A stretch of 7,511 nucleotides of DNA from Hyphomicrobiales bacterium (GCA_017304505.1 JAFKKQ010000086.1:1-7511); one strand, 5' to 3'. Counted from the stretch's first letter, positions 1 through 6,192 are shown. A program made the numbers and translations. Notes: generated from the sequence alone by a model not told the origin.

Positions 1-52
1 TCTGACCGTCGGCGATGCTGTGAAGTTCCTCGAGAAGAACGCCAAGAGCTGA
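1..52 (+). CDS. acpP: Acyl carrier protein, C-terminal end only
   Basis: The window opens inside this gene. The frame starting at base 2 reads LTVGDAVKFLEKNAKS and stops at TGA 50-52. That ending is typical of alphaproteobacterial AcpP, a protein of about 78 residues that carries growing acyl chains on a phosphopantetheine arm in the cytoplasm. The modified serine lies upstream of the window and cannot be seen. The identification rests on this short tail plus fabF as the next gene, which is the standard acpP-fabF arrangement. With only 16 codons visible, nothing can be said about start, promoter or full length. Confidence 0.88.
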   Translation, partial: LTVGDAVKFLEKNAKS

Positions 53-74
53 GAGCGCCGGGAGCCGAACACAA

Positions 75-109
75 CCGCTGATGACCAATGCTGACGGTCA
101 TCCAGCCGG
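75..109 (+). other. Imperfect stem-loop downstream of acpP
   Basis: The left arm, CC-GCTG-ATGACC (75-86), pairs with the right arm, GGTCAT-CAGC-GG (96-109), skipping single bulged C bases at 102 and 107. That gives about 12 base pairs around a 9-base loop. The stem lies 22 bp after the acpP stop. No T-run follows, so it is not a classic intrinsic terminator. It could stabilise the acpP mRNA 3' end, act as a processing site, or weaken read-through into fabF. The pairing is read directly from the sequence; the role is inference. Confidence 0.5.
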
Positions 110-227
110 ATTGGCGGCGTTGGCGACGCCAAGGCGTCCAGGTAACATCCATTCAGCGTGAAGATGCGGGGGCTCGGTGCCGGAAGGGACCGGGCCGTAG
201 TTGTCTCGCTTGGATTGTGCTCCTTGG

Positions 228-287
228 GTTCTTGAGCTTGGAGTTCTTGAGCTTGAAGTTCTTGGACTTGAAGTTCTTGGGCTTGCG
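228..287 (+). repeat. Four-copy 15-bp tandem repeat upstream of fabF
   Basis: Four adjacent 15-base units lie at 228-242, 243-257, 258-272 and 273-287. All begin GTTCTTG and share CTTG at unit positions 10-13. Units 1 and 2 differ by one base; the others by a few. The block ends 58 bp before the fabF start. Its period is a multiple of three, so in the frame shared with fabF it would encode the pentapeptide pattern F-L-x-L-[E/K/R]. The local base composition is noticeably lower in G/C than the rest of the window. The repeat is certain from the sequence; its function is unknown. Confidence 0.9.
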
Positions 288-345
288 TTATGGGCTTATC
301 AGTCGGGCTTCACCGTGTTGAGGCCGATCGTTTAGGGCCGAGAAT

Positions 346-1614
346 ATGATGAGACGGGTTGTCGTCACCGGCATGGGAATGGTCAGCCCGCTCGGTTGCG
401 GGGTCGAGGCGACGTGGTCGCGCCTGATCGCGGGCGAGAGCGGCGCGCGCAAGATCGACACATTCGAAGTCTCCGACATCACTTGCCAGATCGCCGGCAT
501 GATCCCCTATGGCGACGGCGCCAACGGCACCTACAATCCCGACGATTGGATGGAGCCGAAGGAGCAGCGCAAGGTCGACAAGTTTATTGTCTATGCCATG
601 TGCGCGGCCAAACAGGCGCTCGACCATTCCGGTTGGAAGCCGAAGACGCCGGACGAGCAGAACACCACGGGTGTGCTGATCGGCGCCGGCATCGGCGGTG
701 TCGAGGGCATCGCCGAGACGGCGATCACGTTGCACGAGCGGGGACCGCGGCGAGTGTCGCCGTTCTTCATTCCCGGCCGCATTATCAACCTGGCGTCGGG
801 TTATGTCTCGATCGCGCACGGTCTCAAGGGACCGAACCATGCCGTCGTCACCGCGTGTTCGACCGGCTCGCATGCGATCGGCGACGCCGGCCGGATGATT
901 GCATTGGGCGATGCCGACGTGATGGTGGCCGGCGGCACGGAGTCGCCGGTCAATCGGATTTCGCTTGCGGGATTTGCCGCGGTGCGCGCGCTGTCGACCG
1001 GCTTCAACGACCGGCCGACCCAAGCGTCCCGGCCTTACGACAAGGATCGCGACGGCTTCGTCATGGGCGAGGGTGCGGGCGTTGTGGTGCTGGAAGAATA
1101 CGAGCACGCCAGGGCGCGCGGCGCGACGATCTATGCCGAGTTGGTTGGTTACGGCATGTCGGGCGACGCCTTCCACATCACTGCGCCGACTCCGGATGGC
1201 GACGGTGCGTTCCGCTGCATGAGCGCAGCGATCAAGCGCGCGGGCATTGCGCCGGGCGATATCGATTATATCAACGCGCATGGCACCTCGACGCCGCTCG
1301 GCGACGAGATCGAGCTTGGCGCGGTGCAGCGGCTGATCGGGAACGCGGCCGGCCGCGTCTCGATGTCGTCCACCAAATCGTCGATCGGCCATCTGCTCGG
1401 CGCCGCCGGTGCCGTCGAGGCGATCTTCTCGATTCTCGCAATCCGCGACGGGATCGCGCCGCCTACGCTCAACCTCGACAATCCTTCGGTGCAAACGCCG
1501 ATCGACCTTGTTCCGTTGAAAGCACGAAAGCGTGATATCGACGTTGTGCTGTCGAATTCGTTCGGCTTCGGCGGCACCAATGCATCGCTGATTTTCCGTC
1601 GCTGTGCGGCTTGA
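346..1614 (+). CDS. fabF: 3-oxoacyl-[acyl-carrier-protein] synthase II
   Basis: This 422-residue protein is a complete FabF, the cytoplasmic condensing enzyme that joins malonyl-ACP to acyl-ACP with loss of CO2 in fatty-acid elongation. The N-terminus (RRVVVTGMGMVSPLG) is typical of ketosynthases. The active-site triad is complete: Cys171 in TACSTGSHA, His312 in NAHGTSTPLGD and His349 in SSIGHLLGAAG, with the conserved Lys344 just before. The glycine-rich end (NSFGFGGTNASL, about 404-415) is also present. Length is normal for the family. ATG codons at 346 and 349 are both possible starts; AGGG at 334-337 is 8 bases before the first and 11 before the second, and many relatives begin with a single Met before RR. 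Its place after acpP supports FabF rather than FabB or a polyketide enzyme. Confidence 0.97.
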   Translation: MMRRVVVTGMGMVSPLGCGVEATWSRLIAGESGARKIDTFEVSDITCQIAGMIPYGDGANGTYNPDDWMEPKEQRKVDKFIVYAMCAAKQALDHSGWKPKTPDEQNTTGVLIGAGIGGVEGIAETAITLHERGPRRVSPFFIPGRIINLASGYVSIAHGLKGPNHAVVTACSTGSHAIGDAGRMIALGDADVMVAGGTESPVNRISLAGFAAVRALSTGFNDRPTQASRPYDKDRDGFVMGEGAGVVVLEEYEHARARGATIYAELVGYGMSGDAFHITAPTPDGDGAFRCMSAAIKRAGIAPGDIDYINAHGTSTPLGDEIELGAVQRLIGNAAGRVSMSSTKSSIGHLLGAAGAVEAIFSILAIRDGIAPPTLNLDNPSVQTPIDLVPLKARKRDIDVVLSNSFGFGGTNASLIFRRCAA

Positions 1615-1919
1615 CGGTGTGAGGCTGCGGCTCAACGGTGGTGTTGGGCCCTGTGCCGGGGGTGTCGTGTCCACCCTTTCGCCACATTTGCTTTTCATTG
1701 CGGCGTTTGGCGCATGAATGCACCGCGCTGCGAAGCGAAAGAGGAATCGCAGGCAAAATTCTGGGCAAAAATCGTGGGCAGCGCGGAGGAAATCTGCGAC
1801 GATAGAAGGGAGCCGGGGGGGCTTCAGGTTGGCGCTTGTCATTGGAATTTGGGGTCCGGGAGCTTTCTTTTGAGTCTTTCGCACACGAGGCCAACGCGCA
1901 TGACTGCGGGGGCTAGGCG
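1615..1919 (+). other. fabF-mltG intergenic region
   Basis: These 305 bp carry no gene I can support. Near the 5' end a short inverted repeat, GGGTG (1660-1664) and CACCC (1672-1676) around a 7-base loop, is followed by TTT. It could act as a weak terminator for fabF, but the perfect stem is only 5 bp. The stretch 1750-1780 is richer in A/T and contains two similar GGCAAAA segments (about 1753-1759 and 1764-1770). A promoter for mltG may lie in the second half, but I see no clear -35/-10 pair. A frame from ATG 1714 runs into the mltG start without a good ribosome-binding site or recognisable product. Confidence 0.55.
1660..1679 (+). terminator. Weak possible terminator after fabF
   Basis: GGGTG at 1660-1664 pairs with CACCC at 1672-1676 across a 7-base loop, and TTT follows at 1677-1679. 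G-T pairs could extend the base of the stem slightly. It lies about 45 bp after the fabF stop, a reasonable place, but both the stem and the T-run are short for an intrinsic terminator. Confidence 0.25.
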
Positions 1920-3689
1920 GTGAGCGCAGCCGATCAACCGCCGAGCGAGAATGGTCTGACGAATCGCCCCTTGGCCGCGGGTGCCGCGGCTGCGGATCAG
2001 AAGGCGTCAACGACGACTCAAAGTGCGCCGGCCGCGCGCGGCCCCGGTCAGGGCTCGGATTCAGGCGTCAGTGGTGCGAAACAGGCAGCACAACGCAGCG
2101 GCGGCCTGCCGCAGGCGCCGCGCCTGCCGGTTTCCCGCCCGCAGCAAAATCCGGCCGCACCTCGTTCGCCGGCGCCACGTCCCGCGCAAGCCGCGCCGCC
2201 GCGGTCCGCTGCCTCTCAGCCGCAGCGTCCAGCACAACCGGCCCGTCCGCAGGCTCGCGTGGCGCTGGGAGCCAAGCCAGCACCCGGAGATAAGCCTGCG
2301 CCCGGAGCCAAGCCTGTGTCGCCTCAGCCGGCATCTCGCGCCGCTGCGCCGGCCCGGCCTGCGCCGCCGCCGCGTCCGGCGCAACCGGCGCCTGCATCCG
2401 TACCGCGCGCCACGCAGGCTGCCGTGCCACCTTCGCCACAGCCGTCGCAGCCCAGTCCGGCACCGGCGAGCCTGTCTCAGGCCCCGGCGCAGCCGCGGCC
2501 TCCTTCTGCATCGCCACCGGCCAACGGACGGGTCGTCGCCGCGGCCGGCGAGCCTTATCCGCCGCTTCAGGCCACGCCGCTTGAAAGCGCTCCGGTGGAT
2601 ACACGGCCGATCACGCCGCGCAGCCCGCGCGCCGCGCTGCAGCCTGACAAGGTGCCGATGCCGCCGCGCCGTTCGGCCCGCACCCGCAATCCCATTGTCA
2701 TTGCCGGCAATGCGCTGCTCACCATCGTCTTTCTGATCACGGTGATCGCCGGCGTGGCATTTGTCTTTGGCAAGCAACAGTTCGAACAGCCGGGCCCACT
2801 GACGGAGGACAAGATCGTCAACGTGCCGCGCGGTGGCATCCGCGACACCGCCGATCTGCTGATGCGCGAGGGCGTGATCGACCGGCCTTATCTGTTCGTC
2901 GCAGGCGCGCTGATGCTCAAAGCGCAGAACGAGTTGAAGTACGGCGAGTATCGGTTCGCCAAGGAAGCGAGCCTTTACGACGTCGTACAAACCATCATCG
3001 ACGGCAAGGTCGTCCAGCACGCGCTCACCTTGGCGGAAGGGCTGACCTCGGACCAGATCGTGCAGCGGCTGCTCGATAACGACACACTTACCGGTGATAT
3101 CCGCAATATTCCGCGTGAAGGTACGCTGTTGCCGGAAACCTATCGCTTCACCCGTGGCACCACGCGCGAGCAGATGATCCGGCGGATGCAGCAGGAGCAG
3201 CGGCGTGTGCTGCAGGAGATTTGGGATCGCCGTTCGCCCGACCTGCCGATCAAGACGCCGGAGCAGCTTGTCACGCTGGCCTCTATCGTCGAAAAGGAAA
3301 CAGGCAAGCCCGAGGAGCGCACACGGGTGGCGGCAGTGTTCGTCAACCGGCTGCGTGCCAAGATGAAGCTGCAGTCCGATCCGACCATCATCTACGGCCT
3401 GGTCGGCGGCAAAGGCTCGCTCGGACGGCCGATCCAGAAAAGCGAAATCGAGCAGCCAACGCCCTACAACACCTATGTGATCGACGGGTTGCCGCCCGGT
3501 CCGATCGCGAACCCCGGACGCGCCTCGCTTGAAGCGGCGGCCAATCCGGCGCGGACCAAGGAATTGTATTTCGTTGCCGACGGCACCGGGGGGCATTCCT
3601 TCGCCGACACCTACGAGCAGCACCAGAAGAATGTCGCGCGGCTGCGCGCGCTCGAACGCCAAGCCGGTCAGCCCAGCCGCACGCGATAG
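1920..3689 (+). CDS. mltG: Endolytic murein transglycosylase MltG with long Pro/Ala-rich N-terminal extension
   Basis: This 589-residue protein belongs to the MltG (YceG-like) family, inner-membrane enzymes that cut nascent peptidoglycan strands and influence glycan chain length. Residues 1 to about 230 are low-complexity and rich in Pro, Ala, Gln and Arg. About 233-255 (PRSPRAALQPDKVPMPPRR) resembles the usual N-terminus of related proteins. One membrane segment follows (about 258-284), then the periplasmic domain with a LysM-like part and the catalytic region. The SIVEKET motif holds the family's catalytic glutamate, most likely Glu458. LQSDPTIIYGL (484-494) and PYNTYVIDGLPPGPI (515-529) are further signatures. 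The start is GTG; an in-frame TAG at 1914-1916 rules out anything longer. Later candidates are TTG 1971, GTG 2259 and GTG 2595. The last gives a protein of about 364 residues, near the usual family size, but would leave almost 1 kb non-coding after fabF. Confidence 0.93.
   Translation: MSAADQPPSENGLTNRPLAAGAAAADQKASTTTQSAPAARGPGQGSDSGVSGAKQAAQRSGGLPQAPRLPVSRPQQNPAAPRSPAPRPAQAAPPRSAASQPQRPAQPARPQARVALGAKPAPGDKPAPGAKPVSPQPASRAAAPARPAPPPRPAQPAPASVPRATQAAVPPSPQPSQPSPAPASLSQAPAQPRPPSASPPANGRVVAAAGEPYPPLQATPLESAPVDTRPITPRSPRAALQPDKVPMPPRRSARTRNPIVIAGNALLTIVFLITVIAGVAFVFGKQQFEQPGPLTEDKIVNVPRGGIRDTADLLMREGVIDRPYLFVAGALMLKAQNELKYGEYRFAKEASLYDVVQTIIDGKVVQHALTLAEGLTSDQIVQRLLDNDTLTGDIRNIPREGTLLPETYRFTRGTTREQMIRRMQQEQRRVLQEIWDRRSPDLPIKTPEQLVTLASIVEKETGKPEERTRVAAVFVNRLRAKMKLQSDPTIIYGLVGGKGSLGRPIQKSEIEQPTPYNTYVIDGLPPGPIANPGRASLEAAANPARTKELYFVADGTGGHSFADTYEQHQKNVARLRALERQAGQPSRTR
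2274..2315 (+). repeat. 18-bp repeat inside the MltG extension
   Basis: Two 18-base units (2274-2291 and 2292-2309) followed by a partial third (2310-2315) encode KPAPGD, KPAPGA and KP, residues 119-132 of MltG. The units differ at only a few bases. It suggests that the extension grew or varied by local duplication, as is common in Pro/Ala-rich linkers. No separate function is implied. Confidence 0.7.
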
Positions 3690-3712
3690 CCCGGCTGTTG
3701 ACCGCATCGGCC

Positions 3713-3730
3713 CGCCGCTTGTGAGCGGCG
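3713..3730 (+). other. Perfect hairpin between mltG and yicC
   Basis: CGCCGCT (3713-3719) and AGCGGCG (3724-3730) form a perfect 7-bp stem with a TGTG tetraloop, 23 bp after the mltG stop and about 60 bp before the yicC start. The bases that follow are not a T-run, so it is not a standard intrinsic terminator. It may separate mltG from yicC-gmk partially, or protect the upstream mRNA from 3' decay. The pairing is seen; the role is inferred. Confidence 0.5.
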
Positions 3731-3791
3731 TGGCGCATCGCTAAGGTCGCGCCGACGATAACGAATTTCCTTTGCAACGGATCCGCATTCG

Positions 3792-4679
3792 ATGGCGCTG
3801 TCGAGTATGACCGGCTTTGCGCGGGGGCACGGCGTTGCCGGTCCTTACGTGTGGGCGTGGGAGCTGAAGTCCGTCAACGCCAAGGGACTCGACCTCAAGC
3901 TGCGTTTGCCGTCGGGTTGGGACGCAATCGAGCCGGGCGTGCGCAAGGCGGCTTCGAGCGTGCTCGCGCGCGGCAGCGTCTTCGCCAACCTCACCGTCGG
4001 CCGCGAGGGCGCGCCGCCCGTTGTGCGTGTCAACGAGCCGGTGCTCGCCGCTGTGCTCGCGACGCTCAAAAGCCTGTCCGGCAAGGTCGAGGCGGCGCCG
4101 CCGACGCTCGACGGCATCTTGTCGCTCAAGGGCGTGATCGAGGTCAACGAAGCCGAGGAGAACGAAGCCGAGCGGCAGGCGGCGGAGGCCGCCATCGTCG
4201 CAGGCTTTGACGGGGCGCTCGCAAATCTCGCCGCAATGCGCCGCACCGAAGGCTCGGCGCTCGGTCAGATTCTGTTGTCGCGGCTTGCCGAGATCGCGGC
4301 GCTTATCGCCCGCGCCGAGGCCGCGCCCGGCCGCAAGGCCGAAGCGATCAAGGCGCGGCTTGTCGAACAGGTGGCCGCGCTGCTCGAAACGTCGCAACGC
4401 TTCGATCCCGACCGGCTGCACCAGGAGGCGATCATGCTCGCGAGCAAGATCGACATCCGCGAAGAACTCGACCGGCTGGTGGCTCATGTCGCGCAGGGGC
4501 GGGCACTGATTGAAGGTGGCGGTCCGATCGGGCGCAAGCTCGACTTCCTGGCTCAGGAGTTGAATCGCGAATCCAACACCTTGTGCGCCAAGGCCAACGA
4601 CCTCGAGTTGACCAATATCGGCCTCGAGTTGAAGGTCGTCGTCGAACAGTTCCGCGAGCAGGTGCAGAACCTGGAGTGA
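3792..4679 (+). CDS. yicC: YicC/YloC family endoribonuclease
   Basis: This 295-residue cytoplasmic protein matches the YicC/YloC family, whose characterised members are endoribonucleases; E. coli YicC has been linked to turnover of the small RNA RyhB. The N-terminal YicC-like domain begins SSMTGFARG (4-12), the family's hallmark, and continues with ELKSVNAKGLDLKLRLP (24-40). A Glu/Ala-rich, probably helical middle (about 118-205) leads to the C-terminal DUF1732 region: DIREELDRLVAHV (221-233), GPIGRKLDFLAQELNRESNTL (244-264) and a terminal helix. Length fits the family, usually just under 300 residues. ATG 3792 is preferred because the family starts directly before the SMTGFAR motif; the upstream ribosome-binding site is weak. 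It lies 102 bp after mltG and 2 bp before gmk, so it is probably co-transcribed and translationally coupled with gmk. Its RNA substrate in this organism is not known. Confidence 0.93.
   Translation: MALSSMTGFARGHGVAGPYVWAWELKSVNAKGLDLKLRLPSGWDAIEPGVRKAASSVLARGSVFANLTVGREGAPPVVRVNEPVLAAVLATLKSLSGKVEAAPPTLDGILSLKGVIEVNEAEENEAERQAAEAAIVAGFDGALANLAAMRRTEGSALGQILLSRLAEIAALIARAEAAPGRKAEAIKARLVEQVAALLETSQRFDPDRLHQEAIMLASKIDIREELDRLVAHVAQGRALIEGGGPIGRKLDFLAQELNRESNTLCAKANDLELTNIGLELKVVVEQFREQVQNLE
4673..4676 (+). promoter_or_regulatory. gmk ribosome-binding site inside the end of yicC
   Basis: GGAG at 4673-4676 lies in the last codons of yicC, directly before its TGA, and 5 bases before ATG 4682. 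A second AGG at 4679-4681 abuts the start and is too close to help. This site decides the gmk start: the in-frame codons further upstream lie deep inside yicC and add residues that do not belong to guanylate kinase. Confidence 0.7.
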
Positions 4680-4681
4680 GG

Positions 4682-5332
4682 ATGGCGCGCGCAGCCCACA
4701 GCAAGACCATTGCCCGGCGCGGGTTAATGCTGGTGCTGTCGTCGCCTTCGGGGGCCGGCAAGACCACGCTGTCGCGCATGCTGCTGACGGTGGAGCGCAA
4801 TCTCGAATTGTCGATCTCGGTCACGACGCGGCAGAAGCGGCCCGGCGAGGTCAACGGCCGCCATTATCATTTCATCGATCGCAGGCGTTTCGATCAGCTC
4901 AAGCAGAAAGATGACCTGCTGGAATATGCCGAGGTATTCGGCAATTGCTACGGCACGCCGCGCAAGCCGGTGGAGAAAGCGCTCAAGCAAGGGCGCGATG
5001 TGCTGTTCGATATCGATTGGCAGGGGACGCAGCAGTTGCGCGAGCGCGCCCGCGACGATCTCGTCAGCGTGTTCCTGTTGCCGCCGTCGAGCGGCGAACT
5101 GGCGCGAAGGTTGCACACGCGCGCGCAGGACGACAAGAAGGTGATCCAGGCGCGCATGGCCAAGGCCGGCGACGAGATGAGCCACTGGGCGGAATACGAT
5201 TACGTCGTGGTCAACCGCGACCTCGATCGCGCGTTCAACGATGTGCGCGCCATCCTCGCGGCAGAGCGGCTCAAGCGCGAGCGGCAGCCCGGTTTGTCGG
5301 CGTTTGTGCGGGGCCTGGTCGCGCAGATGTAG
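4682..5332 (+). CDS. gmk: Guanylate kinase
   Basis: This 216-residue cytoplasmic enzyme converts GMP and ATP to GDP and ADP, an essential step toward GTP and dGTP and in the recycling of GMP. The P-loop is SSPSGAGKTTL (20-30), with Lys27. The GMP-binding part follows: SVTTRQKRPGEVNGRHYHF (46-64), then EYAEVFGNCYGTP (81-93) and the Walker-B-like FDIDWQG (109-115). The lid and C-terminal ATP-contacting part contain HTRAQD (145-150) and the conserved Arg158 in QARMAKA. Length is typical. The frame stays open upstream to 4583, but only ATG 4682 has a good ribosome-binding site and gives a normal N-terminus. The stop TAG (5330-5332) lies only 11 bp from the rsmA stop on the other strand. No key residue appears to be missing. 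Confidence 0.97.
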   Translation: MARAAHSKTIARRGLMLVLSSPSGAGKTTLSRMLLTVERNLELSISVTTRQKRPGEVNGRHYHFIDRRRFDQLKQKDDLLEYAEVFGNCYGTPRKPVEKALKQGRDVLFDIDWQGTQQLRERARDDLVSVFLLPPSSGELARRLHTRAQDDKKVIQARMAKAGDEMSHWAEYDYVVVNRDLDRAFNDVRAILAAERLKRERQPGLSAFVRGLVAQM

Positions 5333-5343
5333 CCGGCGCGCGG
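5333..5343. other. Convergent junction between gmk and rsmA
   Basis: Eleven bases separate the stop codons of two genes that face each other. They are G/C-rich and contain neither a clear stem-loop nor a T-run on either strand; the flanking gene ends show none either. Termination here must use something other than a standard intrinsic terminator, such as Rho, or transcripts run into each other and overlap in antisense. Confidence 0.6.
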
Positions 5344-6192
5344 TCAGCCTGCCGCCGCTTCAAGCGCGCGGGCGAGCGCGACGAAGCCCGCGACTGGGAT
5401 GTCCTCGGCGCGTGCGGTGGGCTCGATCCCGGCGGCCGCGAGCAGCGGCAGCGGATCGGTGCGAAGCGTTCGCAGGCTTTGCCGCAGCATCTTCCGCCGC
5501 TGCCCGAACGCGGCTTCGGTCACCCGCTCCAGCAGCCGGCGCTCGCAGGCGAGCGGTGCCGGGCGCGGCACCAGTTCGACCAGCGACGACGTGACTTTCG
5601 GTGGCGGCACGAAGTTCGACGGATGAACGTCGAACAGGATCCTGGCTTGCGTGCGCCAGGACGCGAGGACGGACAGCCGTCCGTATGATTTGCCGCCGGG
5701 CGCGGCGACGATGCGCTCCGCCACCTCGCGCTGGAACATCAGCACCAACCGGTCGTACCACGGCGGCCACGGCTCAGCAGTAAGCCAGGACACCAGCAGC
5801 GCGGTGGCGATGTTGTAGGGCAGGTTGGCGACCACGCGCACCGGCCGGTCATCGACGGAGAGTTCCGGGTCGAAATCCAGCGCGTCGCCCGGCACGATCG
5901 TCAGGCGGTTGGGATAGCGTTCCTCGATCTCGGTCAGCGCCGCGAGCGCGCGGTTGTCGCGCTCGACGGCAATCACGCGCTTTGCGCCTTCGGCCAGCAG
6001 CGCGCGGGTCAGCCCGCCGGGGCCTGGGCCGATTTCGATCACCGTGACGCCGTCGAGCGGGCCCGCGGCGCGGGCGATGCGGCCGGTGAGGTTGAGGTCG
6101 AGCAGGAAGTTCTGGCCGAGCGATTTTTTCGCGGCGAGCCCATGCCGCCGGATCACATCGCGCAACGGCGGCAGATCGTCGGCCGCGTTCAT
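5344..6192 (-). CDS. rsmA: 16S rRNA (adenine(1518)-N(6)/adenine(1519)-N(6))-dimethyltransferase
   Basis: This 282-residue cytoplasmic enzyme (RsmA, also KsgA) dimethylates two adjacent adenines in the last helix of 16S rRNA during small-subunit maturation, using S-adenosylmethionine. Motifs run in the expected order: [11 protein letters not shown] (22-32), the SAM-binding [12 protein letters not shown] (51-62), AVERD (75-79) at the end of the next strand, PGDALDFD (101-108), and the catalytic [11 protein letters not shown] (120-130). The C-terminal domain includes [14 protein letters not shown] (194-207) and [14 protein letters not shown] (261-274). Length is normal. ATG 6192-6190 is chosen because it gives the usual short leader before SLGQNFL. 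It overlaps the pdxA stop as ATGA, and no ribosome-binding site is visible, which points to translational coupling to pdxA. The open frame extends 78 codons further upstream, but that part is pdxA in another frame. Confidence 0.97.
   Translation of the reverse strand: MNAADDLPPLRDVIRRHGLAAKKSLGQNFLLDLNLTGRIARAAGPLDGVTVIEIGPGPGGLTRALLAEGAKRVIAVERDNRALAALTEIEERYPNRLTIVPGDALDFDPELSVDDRPVRVVANLPYNIATALLVSWLTAEPWPPWYDRLVLMFQREVAERIVAAPGGKSYGRLSVLASWRTQARILFDVHPSNFVPPPKVTSSLVELVPRPAPLACERRLLERVTEAAFGQRRKMLRQSLRTLRTDPLPLLAAAGIEPTARAEDIPVAGFVALARALEAAAG

Larger units (their letters stand above)
53..345 (+). other. acpP-fabF intergenic region
   Basis: This gap of about 293 bp is long for two genes that are usually close together. 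In order it holds a long imperfect stem-loop (75-109), overlapping short inverted repeats around 111-132 (for example TTGGCG-A-CGCCAA at 120-132), a four-copy 15-bp tandem repeat (228-287) that is clearly less G/C-rich than its surroundings, and the fabF ribosome-binding region (AGGG at 334-337). An open frame from ATG 88 to TGA 319-321 spans most of the gap, but I do not call it a gene. I could not make out a convincing -35/-10 promoter by eye, although a separate fabF promoter here is plausible. Confidence 0.7.

Noticed and set aside
175..197. Hairpin CGG/CCGG...CCGG/CCG near 175-197
   Set aside because: Only 7 pairs with an uneven internal loop; such pairings are common by chance at this G/C content.
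1836..1870. TTGTCA at 1836-1841 as a -35 box for mltG
   Set aside because: No acceptable -10 hexamer lies 16-18 bases downstream; the fit is too poor to call.
1714..1923. Small plus-strand frame of 69 codons before mltG
   Set aside because: No ribosome-binding site, no recognisable features, and it ends over the mltG start; it could only be kept if ribosome profiling showed it.
310..2010. 566-codon open frame on the minus strand opposite fabF and the start of mltG
   Set aside because: It is rich in Arg, His and Asp with no recognisable domain, lies opposite a clear fabF, and is the usual antisense effect of G/C-rich third codon positions.
2061..3707. 548-codon open frame on the minus strand opposite mltG
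   Set aside because: Same cause: arginine-rich and without motifs, while the plus strand carries all MltG signatures including the catalytic region.
4583..4681. Longer gmk with 33 extra N-terminal residues
   Set aside because: The extra part lies inside yicC in another frame, has no ribosome-binding site, and is not found in guanylate kinases; ATG 4682 with GGAG is far better.
4945..5688. 247-codon plus-strand frame across the gmk/rsmA junction
   Set aside because: It overlaps two well-identified genes, is arginine-rich, and has no motif or ribosome-binding site.
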